The notes: generated from the letters alone by a model not told the origin. A stretch of 64,000 nucleotides of DNA from Physella acuta (GCF_028476545.1 NW_026733240.1:1-64000); one strand, 5' to 3'; shown: positions 12,001 to 21,260, counted from the stretch's first letter. Numbers and translations are program-made.

Positions 12001-12647
12001 TAACGATCCATACTTTAGACTTTAGACGAAGTAGATTTCATATTTTTCTTGACCTCATCGCAACGTGAGTCAAGTACTCACGAGAGCTGGGTGGACCCTA
12101 GGACGTTCTGCTGTCCCGAGATCCGAACTCGAGGCCCTCGGGCTAGCAATCCAGAGCTCTGTCACCCTTCCCTGCCGTCCAGAACATGAGTTAAAATAAA
12201 CTTGTCTCAGACTTATCTGCAATAATGTATTCATTTTTTTGTCACAGGGCTGTAGCTGGTACTACTTCTATAGAGTAGCAGAAGAGATCAGAAAATTTCT
12301 CGAGAAGCGCTTCAACATCCTCGCTATTATTTCATTTTGTGTTGGATTTAGCTTGGTAAATATTTTTAAAACAGGATCGAAAATACTAATCATTGTTTTA
12401 CAACACTCGATTTTTCAAAAATGTTGACCAATTTTTATTTTATAATTAAAATGTATAAAACCATTTCTAGATAAGACCCCTTTGCAGCTTTGATTTTTTT
12501 TTTTATTTAAGCTCCGTTATTTTATACTAATAATTATACATATTTAAAGTTTTAATTTCACATTTATTATTCCAGGGCCTAGGTATCGTGATTTCAATGT
12601 TGCTCTGTTTCTTTGTGAGAAAATCAACAAGGCTTGTCGTTTCGTAG
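3038..12647 (+). CDS. Tetraspanin, 8 coding exons, 256 aa
   Basis: Four-pass membrane organiser protein that builds plasma-membrane and endosomal microdomains. Coding exons are 3038-3097, 7315-7430, 7971-8100, 8804-8893, 9568-9669, 10547-10639, 12248-12355 and 12576-12647, all with GT-AG borders and matching phases (771 nt with stop). The protein opens MGQCVGCLKYILFIFNFCLW, the classic tetraspanin start, with juxtamembrane Cys4 and Cys7 as likely palmitoylation sites. TM1 is about residues 12-33, TM2 about 68-92 followed by GCCGAVREN, TM3 in exon 4 (about 103-126) and TM4 about 220-246. The large loop has the hallmark CCG (169-171), SCP (Cys186) and GC (Cys199), so it is the four-cysteine, two-disulphide type, with one N-glycosylation sequon NGT at 173. 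The tail ends in LVVS. The start is the only Met with family alignment. The vertebrate subfamily cannot be assigned with confidence. Introns 1-4 carry SINEs, MITEs and minisatellites, two of which copy the splice donors of exons 3 and 4. Confidence 0.93.
3625..3935. repeat. Degenerate 15-20-bp tandem repeat in tetraspanin intron 1
   Basis: Loose repetitions of a TTGCCTAGATATTTCCC-like unit, with a C-rich interruption near 3740-3760 and another near 3850. The units are diverged and the number of copies cannot be fixed by eye. Confidence 0.6.
4610..4993. repeat. 29-bp minisatellite, about 13 copies
   Basis: Tandem units of CTCAGTAATAAATTTGGC followed by TTCATTAAA run almost without gaps, differing by single substitutions (TTTGGC/TTTGAC, CTTC/CCTC, TAATAA/TAAAAA). 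The array lies in intron 1 of the tetraspanin and ends by running into unrelated sequence near 4994. Confidence 0.9.
5640..5870 (+). mobile_element. tRNA-derived SINE in tetraspanin intron 1
   Basis: A tRNA-like head with an A box (TGGTCAGATGGTAGAGC) and a B box (GAGTTCCGATCCC) is followed by a tRNA-unrelated body shared with the other copies in this window: GAGTCCACCCAGCT, GCTGACCACACTA, then ACTCTACTTCATCTGGCCCA. The copy is diverged and its target duplications are not obvious. Confidence 0.85.
6625..7290. repeat. Minisatellite (30-43-bp units, about 20 copies) abutting tetraspanin exon 2
   Basis: Units of the form AAAGGGTTGTCCGGATTACACATCCAACT vary in length by an optional ACACA insertion (GTCACACAGG versus GTCCGG). 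The left part is more diverged (CGTAAATGAAAGGGTTGTCAGG) and the middle more uniform. The array stops about 25 bases before the acceptor of exon 2. Long overlapping open frames through it on both strands are a consequence of the repeat and not genes. Confidence 0.92.
7775..7935. repeat. 35-40-bp tandem repeat, about 4-5 copies, tetraspanin intron 2
   Basis: Repeats of GTCAGAAAATTATCAAATC followed by TTCCTTACGACCATAAA or TACCTTATGACATAAA. It ends about 35 bases before the acceptor of exon 3. Confidence 0.8.
8093..8230. repeat. 32-33-bp tandem repeat spanning the exon 3 splice donor
   Basis: The unit TAGTCACG-GTAGCAGTTTAAAA...AATAT begins in the last 8 coding bases of exon 3. Copies start their donor-equivalent positions at 8101 (true donor, GTAGCA), 8133 (GTAGCA), 8165 (ATAGCA, destroyed) and 8198 (GTAGTA). 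Confidence 0.85.
8283..8494 (+). mobile_element. G-rich hAT-like MITE, tetraspanin intron 3
   Basis: This is the best-preserved copy of the family: CAGTGTTTCTTCCAGAC at the left, TGCCTGGAAGAAGCTCTG at the right, and a perfect 8-bp duplication GTAGTAAG (8275-8282, 8495-8502). The interior alternates G runs with CACTTGAAATCTTC, CGGTAAACTTTCTTC, CGGACACTGTTAAAAG and the ATAT core, and ends with a short G-run/C-run hairpin around GGGGCTTCGGCCCC. Confidence 0.9.
8520..8710 (+). mobile_element. Diverged repeat related to the 719-1050 element
   Basis: It starts AAGTGGCGTGACTATGTCGG followed by GTGTCACCC and contains ACCCGAGATGGTGTCAC, an inverted version of the same end motif, near 8691-8707. This suggests a degraded inverted-repeat element. 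Limits are approximate. Confidence 0.4.
8894..9278. repeat. 63-64-bp minisatellite, 6 copies, starting at the exon 4 splice donor
   Basis: Each unit reads GTAAGCTCCCCTTCAAGCCC, then an ATTAGAATAGATAGATTACC segment and a GTGTGAACTTTTCAGCA tail. Units begin at 8894 (the true donor GTAAGC), 8958 (GTAAGC), 9021 (GTGAGC), 9085 (GTAAAC), 9149 (GTAAAC) and about 9213 (ATAAAG). Confidence 0.93.
9890..10400. other. GC-rich anonymous block in tetraspanin intron 5
   Basis: About 500 bases are clearly richer in GC and CpG than the flanking AT-rich intron, with sharp edges near 9900 and 10390. No terminal repeats, splice-consistent exon or recognised protein was found. A 93-codon minus-strand open frame crosses it without family resemblance. 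It may be a fragment of an unrecognised mobile element. Confidence 0.4.
10698..11221 (+). mobile_element. TA-flanked dispersed repeat, tetraspanin intron 6
   Basis: The ends are inverted (GAGAAAGTATTG at left, CAATACTTTTTTC at right) and each is flanked by TA, as for Tc1/mariner-type MITEs. The interior has a GT-rich microsatellite (10806-10850) and two internal copies of the motif ACTTGAGTACCGTTACAG / AACTTGAGTACTATTTCAG followed by TGAAATTTCA. A diverged copy in opposite orientation lies at 60490-60955. The superfamily is inferred from the TA flanks alone. Confidence 0.6.
11515..11650. repeat. 36-bp tandem repeat, 4 copies
   Basis: Units of AGTCATTAGAATGTTGGTAC followed by AACGCAATCAATCTT, with the last two copies shortened or changed (ATAGGGATCAATCTT). 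It lies in intron 6 of the tetraspanin. Confidence 0.85.
11678..11830 (+). mobile_element. G-rich MITE, left part only
   Basis: CAGTGTTTCTTTCAGATTG opens the element and is followed by CGGCACTTAAAACTCTC, a 12-base G run, GGTCACTGGTAAAA and the TATA core. The right terminal repeat is missing, so the copy is truncated or decayed. Confidence 0.65.
11993..12190 (-). mobile_element. tRNA-derived SINE, minus orientation
   Basis: The reverse complement gives the tRNA head (TGACAGAGCTCTGGATTGCTA), then GAGTTCGGATCTCGGG as B box, the body GGTCCACCCAGCTCTCGTGA, and a tail with GTCTAAAGTATGGATCG. The middle of the body is shorter than in other copies. It lies in intron 6, just before tetraspanin exon 7. 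Confidence 0.75.
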
Positions 12648-13022
12648 TTCATTAGCATGTGGTGTAGGCGGGAGGTTCAAGACTTCACGATAAAGGAATA
12701 AGACTTTAAGTTAACTAGTGATGAGGACAGTACTAGTTATGTCACAACTATGGTACTTTTTTAAATGCAGCTTATCGCAACACTTTATTCATTGTCATAT
12801 ATAGGAAAAAACTTTTTGAATACTGAAAGTAATGAAAGATATATTAGTTATTAGAAAAATTATAAAATGTGCACAATTCACCAAAAACAACACTTTTAGC
12901 TAGGACTCCACATTTAACGTTCTGTAGATTTTTTTAAAGGAACTGACTAAATATCTTATAGATATGTCTACTAGTGGGGTCATGCAGAGATACTCACTAC
13001 CCATGGGACTGATATATGTATT
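12648..13022 (+). other. Tetraspanin 3' untranslated region and flank
   Basis: AT-rich sequence directly follows the stop. No canonical AATAAA was found close to the stop, so the end of the transcript is not fixed. Nothing else is recognised here. Confidence 0.4.
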
Positions 13023-13560
13023 ACCTTTGGTCAGAGATCCCTTTGGGTTAGAGGTCCCTTTGGGTTAAAGATCCCTGCTCCCTTTGGTTCAGAGATCCCT
13101 TTGGGTTAGAGGTCCCTTTGGGTCAAAGATCCCTGCTCCCTTAACTTAGGGCCAGTGATACATGTGGGTTAGAGATCAATGACAACTTTGGGCAAACGAA
13201 CAAAGATCTCTGCTACCCTTAAGCCAGGAATGACTGCTATCTTTGGGACAGAGATCCCCACTTTATTTAACTCAGAGATCCCTGCTCTACTTAGGTCAGA
13301 GATTCTTGAAATATATTTAGGTTAAGATCCCTGAAATATTTAAAACAGATCCCTGCTCTATTTAGGTCAGAGATTCTTGAAATATATTTAGGTTAAGATC
13401 CCTGAAATATTTAAAACAGATCCCTGCTCTATTTAGGTAAGAGATTCTTGAAATATATTTAGGTTAAGATCCCTGAAATATTTAAAACAGATCCCTGCTC
13501 TATTTAGGTCAGAGATCCGTTATATTTGGGTCAGAGATCCCTGTTATTTTAGGTCAGTGA
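13023..13560. repeat. Composite minisatellite of GATCCCTG motifs
   Basis: The left half has roughly 20-bp units (CAGAGATCCCTTTGGGTTAG, with ATCCCTGCTCCCTTTGG). The right half (about 13285-13510) is a higher-order unit of about 70 bases containing GAGATTCTTGAAATATATTT, AGGTTAAGATCCCTGAAATA and CAGATCCCTGCTCTATTTAG, repeated about three times nearly perfectly. Confidence 0.88.
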
Positions 13561-13805
13561 TACTTGTTAACATTAAAGCATATTTTCCCATAGAAGAGAT
13601 CATAACCCCAGTTAGCTAAGTGCATAAATAGTATCAAGGAACCTTAACTTCTGTAAAAGTCGGTTCCCTATCAAAAGTCACATTTAAAAAATGGTTATCG
13701 TAAAACAAACAGAAAGCATATGGAATACCGGAAGAAAAATATATATCAAACAAAATACATTTGTCTATGTGTGAATACACTTTGGGAATTTTATCTTTTT
13801 TTTAA

Positions 13806-14180
13806 GGGATCGCGCATAAACGACGTCACTCCTAAAAAAAAGGGGAGGGGGGGGGGGGTCTGAAAGTTGTGATATCGGAACTTTTTGTGGCACTTTTGCT
13901 TTTTAAAAAGTAAAGTTTACCTGTTATTTCGCGTTTTTTTTTTTAAAAACTTGTAATTTGTAATGGCATTGCTCAATTAGGACCAAGCTCAGTAAATATC
14001 TCTGAAGGAATTCGACGTTTCGAAAAATAAAAACTTCAATTTTGATTTCGGGTGGGGGTTTCGGCTGAGATATGACGTCATTTTAAAGGATATCTGGCTT
14101 TTAATTACGCTTTGTAATGGGAGGGAATGGGAGGGGTAAAAATCGTCAAAAATAGCGTGACGTCGTTTATGGATGACTAC
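13806..14180. mobile_element. MITE with GACGTCA-bearing inverted ends, copy 1
   Basis: The left end GATCGCGCATAAACGACGTC and right end GACGTCGTTTATGGATGACT are imperfect inverted repeats. An internal TGACGTCA lies at 14073-14080. The interior has a G run, AAAATCGTCAAAAATAGCGT near the right end and no coding capacity. Related copies are at 36739-37136 and 38559-38915. The target duplication is unclear, so the superfamily is not assigned. Confidence 0.75.
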
Positions 14181-14549
14181 TTAGTTCTAGTTTGTAAAAC
14201 TATTTTTTTAAATATATAAAAACAGTATAAGCCAACTTACTTATTAAATTATGTTTAAACAGAATAATGCAATCATTACATATTTTAATGGAAATAATTT
14301 GTAAAAAAAATACTATTGCTGGATGTGTTGTTTTAGAATCTTTTAACTACACCAATTTTCGCGGATTTTTTATTAACATTAAATTCATTAATGAAAAAAA
14401 TTGTTTGTGTGTGTGGATGATTTAAGTCGTCAGATATTTTTATAATATATTTTGATGTACCTCAGACTGATTTTGTAATGACCAGTAGCTTTTTTTTTTA
14501 AATGAATGCATGAACTATCCTCTATTTGTACTTAATGTAATGTATGAAT

Positions 14550-14935
14550 AAGTATTACTGAATCATTACTATTACTGAATCATTACTATATATATTTACT
14601 ATTACTATTTCTGAATTATTACTATTTCTGAATTATTACTATTTCTGAATCATGACTATTTCTGAATCATGACTATTACTGAATCATTACTAAATCTATT
14701 TCTAAATCATGATTATTACTGAATCATTACTATTACTATTACTGAATCATTACTATTTTTAAATCATTACTATTAACGAATCATTACTATTACTGAATCA
14801 TTACTAGATATATTAGTGGATTGTTACTATTTCTGAATCATCACTATTAATACATTACTATTCCTGAATCATTACTATTTCTGAATCATGACTATTAATA
14901 AATCATTACTATTCCTGAATCATTACTATTATCTT
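14550..14935. repeat. Degenerate TTACTATTACTGAATCA repeat
   Basis: A short-period array of TACTATT and CTGAATCAT modules in variable order, mixing ATTACTATT trinucleotide-like runs with GAATCATGACTATTT units. It is intergenic, downstream of the tetraspanin. Confidence 0.85.
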
Positions 14936-15889
14936 CTAAGTGTATTAACTAACTAAATGTGAGCTTTAATGGGGAAAAAATAATTACGAATGAAACTTTA
15001 CATGCTGTTGTTATGAAGCATCAAAAATGTTTAATCATTCAGATTTATGTATATGATGGTTTTTTTTTAATAAATAGCCAGGAAGTATAATAATATAAAA
15101 ATTAGATACCAAAAATATTGAAACTTCATTTTTTTTCTTTATTGCTTAGTTGAAAATTCTGAAAAAAGATATATTAAAGGTATATTTTTAGATAATTTGC
15201 TTTCCTAATTGTTATTAATACATTAAGATTATAAAAAATAACCAAGGATTTAAAATGTACATATTTTCCGATGCTACTACTTTTTAGCAACTACTTGAGA
15301 TGTGTATTAAATCCCCTCCTTCCGCTGTCTGCACTAGAAAGACTGTTGTGATGACGTCGTTGCCGTGCTTTCTTTTTTGTTTGGTCTTTAACTTTGTTTT
15401 AGAACACTAGGCAGTCATGTTTTATATATAGAATATCTAATGTTTTAAAATCTTGTATTTATACTACACGATTTTCAAAGCTTTTTTTTTGTTTGTTTAT
15501 CTCTATTAAATACTCTGATATAATGTATTTCAAATAGAAAATTAAAAAATCGTAAATCTAACTAACATGTTTTCCTTTTTTTTTTTCAAATTTTTTTTAA
15601 AGACAACTTCATAATGAAGTAGCCTATTGTTGAAAAATTGTTAACACAAATACAAATTGTAATCATGAGAAATAAAATGAAATGTAAATATTTAAAATGT
15701 GACAATAGACAATGTAAATTCTAAAAGAGAAGTTGTAGACCTACTGTCAGTTGTCACTTAAGGGCCTTTTAGTCCCCCCCCCCCTTATTTGCTGTTACAT
15801 TTCATAATGATAGACCCTCTGTTGTTTTGTATGTTAAACCATCATTGCAACAAGGGAACGTGCACATATTTTTATGGTCCCTCACATAA

Positions 15890-16120
15890 AACTATGGCCG
15901 AGCAGTAGAGCACTTGACTGCTAACCCGGGATCGAGTCCATAGGACGTCCCTGAGTCCACCCAGCTCTATTTGGTGCCTGACTCACGTTAGGGTAAGCAA
16001 AGGCTGGGCATAGTGTTGACCACGCTGTCCCCTTGCATATCGAGGAAATTGAAACGGATGAACTCTACTTCATCTGCCCCAATATGTCTTGAGTACGAAC
16101 GGTAAAAGATAATACACAAA
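15890..16120 (+). mobile_element. tRNA-derived SINE
   Basis: The head ATGGCCGAGCAGTAGAGCAC, then a shortened B box (CGGGATCGAGTCC), is followed by the shared body: CTGAGTCCACCCAGCTC, ACTCACGTTAGGGTAAG, GGCTGGGCATAGTG, GAACTCTACTTCATCTGCCC. Part of the tRNA-like B-box region is deleted compared with the 46233 copy. Confidence 0.85.
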
Positions 16121-16429
16121 AAATCTTACATTTTTAACCACCACTCCACCATTCATAATGTTACATAACAATTTCATAAAACAATACCGAACAATAAAGA
16201 GGAATCATTAAACAGAAAACAAGAGAAATGTTAGAGGGAAAAAAGAACGTTTGAGTGTTATTGGTCTATAACACGGTTTGTACTAAACTAAATACACTAT
16301 AATAAAATCATAAATGGCAATAAATACCTACCCCATTCTTTATGTTCAGCGAATAAGAACCTATGAAACTTACAACTCGGTACCACAATAACAACTTAAA
16401 CCACAAGTATATACTGTTAGTGCTCTAGA

Positions 16430-16656
16430 CAGTGGCGTAGCTAGGATTTTTGGGCCCCTATGCAAAAAGTGTTAGTGGGCCCCTCAGAGGCGTAGCGACT
16501 CTTCCCGGCGACCGGGGACAAACTTTCGATTTGCACCCCCCCCCCCCTCAGACTTTCAATTTGCAGCCCCCCCCCTCAAACTTTCGAAAAAGGGCCCCTA
16601 TTTGCTTTGGGCCCCTATGCCTTGCGTACGCTAGCTTTACGGTAGCTACGCCACTG
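16430..16656 (+). mobile_element. CAGTGGCGTAGC hAT-like MITE containing a CAGAGGCG fragment
   Basis: Ends CAGTGGCGTAGCTA and TAGCTACGCCACTG are exact inverted repeats, flanked by the perfect 8-bp duplication GCTCTAGA (16422-16429, 16657-16664). At about 16485 it holds a segment matching the start of the CAGAGGCGTAGCG family, without a matching right end. This indicates an insertion followed by loss, or a template switch between families. Confidence 0.9.
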
Positions 16657-16990
16657 GCTCTAGAAATGTTGACAATAAAATTTAACGACCAACGCTATGG
16701 AGCCCAGAGAGCGACTCAGAATGCCACTCGGTGTTGACGACGTATTCCCTCGGCCTCCTAGATCTGCAGGAAAGATGAAAAAATCCTGCCGGGTGTTTTA
16801 CAATCTCTAGTTCTGCTGGGACTATCATTGGCCGTGTCATGACGTAAACAGGCTGGGATAACTCTGGCCGCTTTGGGACAACTCTGCAGGAAGACGTCAC
16901 AAAAATGGCAGTCACTCAGTATTCTAGCACCACTCATTAGTTTAAGCTAATCATAACATATAACACAACTTCAACTGTAGCACTACTCTT

Positions 16991-17178
16991 CAGAGGCGTA
17001 GCGACCCTTCGCGGCGCCCGAGGACAAATTTTCAATTTGCACCACCCCCCCTCAAACTATAATGCAAATATGCATCTAAAATGACATTTTAATTTGTTTT
17101 TACAACCCATTTTGGCGCCCCCTAAGGTCGGCGCACGGGGACATATGTACCCCCCTGTCCCCCATCGCTACGCCTCTG
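16991..17178 (+). mobile_element. CAGAGGCGTAGCG MITE, second copy
   Basis: CAGAGGCGTAGCGACC at the left and CGCTACGCCTCTG at the right, with inner GGCGCCCGAGGACA / GGCGCACGGGGACATATGTA as in the 803 copy. The flanks CTACTCTT and CTACACTT agree at 7 of 8 bases, a slightly decayed target duplication. Confidence 0.85.
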
Positions 17179-17410
17179 CTACACTTTATTCTTACTTACA
17201 ATGTGTCCCCATCAGGAACTCCTCGAATTACGAACAATACTGACAATGAAAGATCGGCCGACGCGATAGTTCGTGACTTGGTTTGATTATTTCTGCGCGT
17301 GTGCAAACCAATCATTATGAAATGTATATTTGTCTGCCGAAACCTGTTCAATGTGTACCAAACACTAGTGTCAATTCCAGTAGCATGGGTCCTGTATCCA
17401 TGGCAACTAT

Positions 17411-17660
17411 GGGACGGCGTGGTCGGATGGTAGAGCGTACGGCTTATACCGAGCCTTGAGGTCTGATCTCAGGCTTGTGTCCTTATGCCGTCGTTGAGCC
17501 CTCTCCAGCTCTGATGGTCAGTATTGGTTAGGCCTACCTGACTCACTTTAGGGAAAGTAAATGCGGCTGAGCATGGTGCTGACCACACTATCCCTTCACA
17601 TGCCTAGGTCACAGAAACAGGTGAACTCTACTCAATCTGCTCATGGACCGACAGATTAAA
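17411..17660 (+). mobile_element. tRNA-derived SINE
   Basis: GGGACGGCGTGGTCGGATGG starts the tRNA-like head with A box TGGTCGGATGGTAGAGC. The B box is changed (GAGGTCTGATCTCAGG). The body follows with GAGCCCTCTCCAGCTCTGAT, GGTTAGGCCTACCTGACTC, GTGCTGACCACACTATCCC and GTGAACTCTACTCAATCTGC. Confidence 0.87.
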
Positions 17661-18270
17661 AAATGCAGCTTTACCATAGCAACTAAATGAGAAGTGGTCG
17701 ACAATCGTTAATATTTCCTTTATATCGTATCTATATCGATATATACTAAAAAGTTTAAAAAATTAATGAACAAACGTATGTGGCCTATGCGCGTATAGGA
17801 CATTACCCCTTGTTAATCACCACACACATTGGTAAACACTACCAGACATAGCCCCCACCCCCCACCCCCCACCAATGGTGATAACCCCAACCTCGAAAAT
17901 AATTAGAATGTGGCATTCAACCAATAAAATGTCTGAAAGGGACAAAAAGACTAAGAAATCTATCGTATTTTGTACTTTGCCTAGGAATTCTATAGGATGC
18001 CCAACAGGGGAACCAGGAAAGTGTAGGTTGAATCTATTCCAGCCACTAGATTGACTAGTCCTAAACTACCCCCAACCTTAGCCCTAACGCTAGCCCTACC
18101 CTAACATTACCCTAAGGTTTGGGATAGGTTTAGCGGCAGGAATATTTTAGGGTCATATTGTATTTGAGAAGGGGGTAATGTCCAGCTCAATTTTTTTGTG
18201 AGAGGGTAATATGCAGTGGTGTAGTGTAGGGGGGGGGGAGGGAGAGGGGGTCCTGTCCAAAGACAATTGC
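17661..18270. other. Intergenic, no gene recognised
   Basis: The stretch includes CCCTAA/TTAGGG-like words near 18060-18130 in both orientations, a C-rich patch near 17850 and a short G run near 18230. There is no splice-consistent reading frame. Confidence 0.4.
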
Positions 18271-19279
18271 TTACTTCTTTATCTCATTGTTCCACTCGCC
18301 CACGTCACGTGTCGGGTAACTCGGCAGTTTCCGGCTCTCCTCGTACACACGAGGGAGACAAAACAACGTCACACTCTTGGGCGTTTTCAGGCTACCGTCT
18401 GCTCGTCTCATATCCTCTGTTTCGTTGATATCTGGATTCCATGTTTTTGCTTTTATATTACTGCGCATGTGTTCTAATGACACACCTTTGCTGTGTTCTC
18501 TAGGGAGACTTGATTTTGACTTACGGCGCATGCTTGTATCCAGTTCGTTATGACCGAGCAATCCTAACGCCGTTTTACATTGAACTTGTCTAGTGCTGTC
18601 AGACAACTTCACAGGTGATCTACAGTTGACACAAATAATACCCCCACATTGGCAAAGTTCTCTATATAACTGTTGCTGGGTAGTAGTATCATGGGTTCCC
18701 GTTTTAGAATCGCGCAAACTCTTCCACAATTTCCGAATGGCTTCCGTTTCTGTAATAAAACAACATTCCACTTATTCATAATGCATCATCTTTTTTGTTT
18801 TATAAGGTTCTGTTCATTGGACTAATGGTAAATGTTGATACCTCTGGAGCAAACTAAACAACTATCAAACAAAAAACACTTTAAAATTAAAATAATTTTT
18901 AAATATACTTTTTTTGTCAAACAACCCTAAATAATTACTCTATAAAATATTTTGATTGTTTAACTATTAACAAACCAATGTATTGTATTTACGTTTATTT
19001 AGATCTAACAATTACGTAAGTTAAAAAGTATTGCCAATAGCCTCACAAGGCGGGATCAAGGGTGTGGACCAGACCAGGTGACACTATTTAGGGGTGACAA
19101 TGTACTGAAACAAGCCTAACTCTACATCAAATATGTTAATGACAATAGCCTGACATGATCCAGGCCACACCACTATTCTGGGAATATCAAGACAACATCT
19201 CTACAGTCCAACACTATTCACCTCGCCGTTGTTTTTGTAGACGCGCCTCTCGAGCAGAAGCGTCCATGCTTGGATCCAT
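18271..19279 (-). CDS. Unrecognised two-exon protein, 178 aa
   Basis: The minus-strand exons are 19279-19222 and 18749-18271. The first begins ATG at 19279 and codes MDPSMDASAREARLQKQRR before a GTGAAT donor. The second begins after a good acceptor (TGTTTTATTACAG) and stays open for 159 codons to a TAA. The phases fit exactly and the junction codon reads Glu. The N-terminus is charged and probably helical (AREARLQKQRR, then ETEAIRKLWKSLRDSK). A cysteine cluster CQCGGIICVNC follows at about residues 52-62 and may bind zinc. The C-terminal half is basic and polar, without membrane segments. I recognise no family. The AREARLQKQR word resembles modules in some DNA-binding or transposon-derived proteins, but one copy proves nothing. 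The evidence is the length of the second open frame and the two consistent splice sites. A decayed mobile-element gene is the main alternative. Confidence 0.5.
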
Positions 19280-19522
19280 TTGACACGTGGAAATAGCTCG
19301 TCTAAGGCTGGGCTTCGGCAATAGCTGTAGGTCCTGTGGATTTTAGTGAATTCTAGACATGCATTTGTGGTAAACAGCTCAAGAAGCATCGCTAGGGCGC
19401 GGAGGGGTCGCAATGTCAACGTATGCGCTTTTTAATATCTGGATGCGTGGTTGGGCAGGAGAGCGTATGATTGATAAATTCAAAAATCCTTAGCATAGTT
19501 GTTTTTTTTTTTGTTTTTTGTT

Positions 19523-19524
<2 letters not shown>

Positions 19525-19553
<29 letters not shown>
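19525..19553 (+). repeat. Run of 29 G
   Basis: An uninterrupted G homopolymer follows T-rich sequence. The right flank CGAGAGTTTTAAGTCC, with GTCTGGACCCC after it, only loosely recalls the G-rich MITEs, and no terminal repeat was found. Confidence 0.9.
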
Positions 19554-19554
<1 letters not shown>

Positions 19555-20357
19555 GAGAGTTTTAAGTCCTGAGTCTGGACCCCTGGCAGATGAGACTAGG
19601 GGAGAAAACTGGAAAAACAAATAAATTCCTTGCAGGTTATTCTTGGGGTGGGCAAAGCTTATGAAAGTAAATCCAGAAAGAAAAGCAGGCTAAAGTGGGA
19701 GTAAACTGGTACTATTAGCGCATAAGATGTTGACACGAATAACACGTATTACTTAATTAGTATTACTTATACTACACGAACGGAGAAAAAGCCTAATTTT
19801 TTTTATACGTCGCTCTACTAACCCCCACCCGCGAAACATGTCGCCACAATATGTGCGCCTCCTTACACTACGGATGTGACGTCAGTTAATAACAACTTCT
19901 AAAGAACTTATATAAACAAGTTCAGCACATTAAAGATAATTTAAATCTATACTTAAAGGCAGTGAAATCAACACAAATTAATTTACCCGACTGAACTAAT
20001 TAGGCTGTACGTTTTAAATAAACAAGAGGGGAAAAAACGTTATTTTCACTTAATTCGACTCCGTCTTAATAAAAATAGGAAAAAATATTAGAAATATGAA
20101 GAAACTTACAACATATGGGCTTGATATTTTGGACGCCATTTTTTTCCTGCTTGTTTTCGCGACCGAATAAAACAAGGGAAGTGTCACGAAGCAAAGAACA
20201 CACACTAAACATGGGAGAGATATTGAGCGGTGTCCCGTTTGACAAATCAATTTAATTGTTTCAATAATCGGCTGGATCGATCGACCAACCTTGATACTTC
20301 GGTATTTAACTCAATGGACCGTAACGAAACGTAAAAATATAGGCCTAATGCTGTTAC
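19554..20357. other. Intergenic, upstream of the 178-aa gene
   Basis: No gene or clear repeat was identified. A 66-codon minus-strand open frame lies at the right of this stretch but lacks splice support or similarity. Confidence 0.35.
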
Positions 20358-20415
20358 CAGTGGCGTAACTAGAGTGGAGCCGGGGGCGGGGGGGGGGCGT
20401 GGGGGGTGTCCAACT
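20358..20415 (+). mobile_element. CAGTGGCGTAACTA end fragment
   Basis: CAGTGGCGTAACTAGAG followed by a G-rich stretch matches the left end of the CAGTGGCGTAGC family. No right end was found nearby. Confidence 0.5.
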
Positions 20416-20584
20416 AGCAACAGCCTGTTGTGTGTTTTTCATGGCGAACGCATTTGCAGTTGCAGCAAGCCCAAATTATACTGATATTCATTAACACTAC
20501 AGTTGGGGTAAAAACAAATAAGGGAAATATAATGAAATCATATCCTTAGATATATTGATGGGTGGGGTGAGGGTGGAGGCAGCC

Positions 20585-20877
20585 CAGAGTTTCTTCCAGG
20601 CATCTCTTCGGGGGGGCGAAGCCCCCCCCGAAAATTTTTTACCGCCCCCCCGAACGAAATGAAATTTATATAATTTATATAGAAAATATATACTTTTAAC
20701 AGTGTCCGCCCCCCCGAAGAAAGTTTACCGCCCCCCCCCCCGAACGAAATGAAATTTATATAATTTATATAGAAAATATATACTTTTAACAGTGTCCGCC
20801 CCCCCGAAGAAAGTTTACCGCCCCCCGAAGATTTCAAGTGCCCCCCCCCCGGAGAAAAAAGTCTGGAAGAAACACTG
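20585..20877 (-). mobile_element. G-rich hAT-like MITE with an internal tandem duplication
   Basis: In this orientation it reads CAGAGTTTCTTCCAGGCATC to GTCTGGAAGAAACACTG, flanked by the perfect 8-bp duplication AGGCAGCC (20577-20584, 20878-20885). A segment of about 90 bases (GAACGAAATGAAATTTATAT through AGAAAGTTTACCG and its C run) occurs twice in a row (about 20651-20730 and 20741-20821), nearly identical, which makes this copy longer than the others. Confidence 0.9.
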
Positions 20878-21074
20878 AGGCAGCCGTCCTTGTGAGACCA
20901 TTTTCAGATCATAGTCCCCCTTTTTCGAAGTTTGATGAAATAAAAAAAAAAAAAAACTTAAACCAAGTCAATTTAAAAAAAATCTTTCATAAATTACGAA
21001 CTTGGAATCATCAAAAACTATATATGCCATGGCCTAACATGCCTGGTCTTTTTTAGGCCTACTGTTTTTTAGAA

Positions 21075-21260
21075 ACGCTCGCATGCATTTTGTTCTTGTC
21101 GCGAGTACATTTGCCGGGAGCCTAAATGTCGGGCGCCCATTTGTCGGAAGCTTATACGTTGCGAGTCAACATGACTATGACGAGAGTACATTTGATGAGA
21201 GCCAGTATGTCGAGGCTTTTTTGACTGGGTCGTTTTTTTCAGGGTTGTATTGACGGGCTG
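21075..21260. repeat. Degenerate 15-19-bp repeat of ATTTGTCGGGAGCC type
   Basis: Successive words CGAGTACATTTGCCGGGAGC, CTAAATGTCGGGCGCC, CATTTGTCGGAAGC, CGAGAGTACATTTGATGAGA and CAGTATGTCGAGG follow one another at 15-21-base spacing. It is low-copy and heavily diverged. Confidence 0.5.

Noticed and set aside
18060-18130. CCCTAA-like words suggesting telomere sequence
   Set aside because: They are irregular, mixed in orientation and short, so not a telomeric array.
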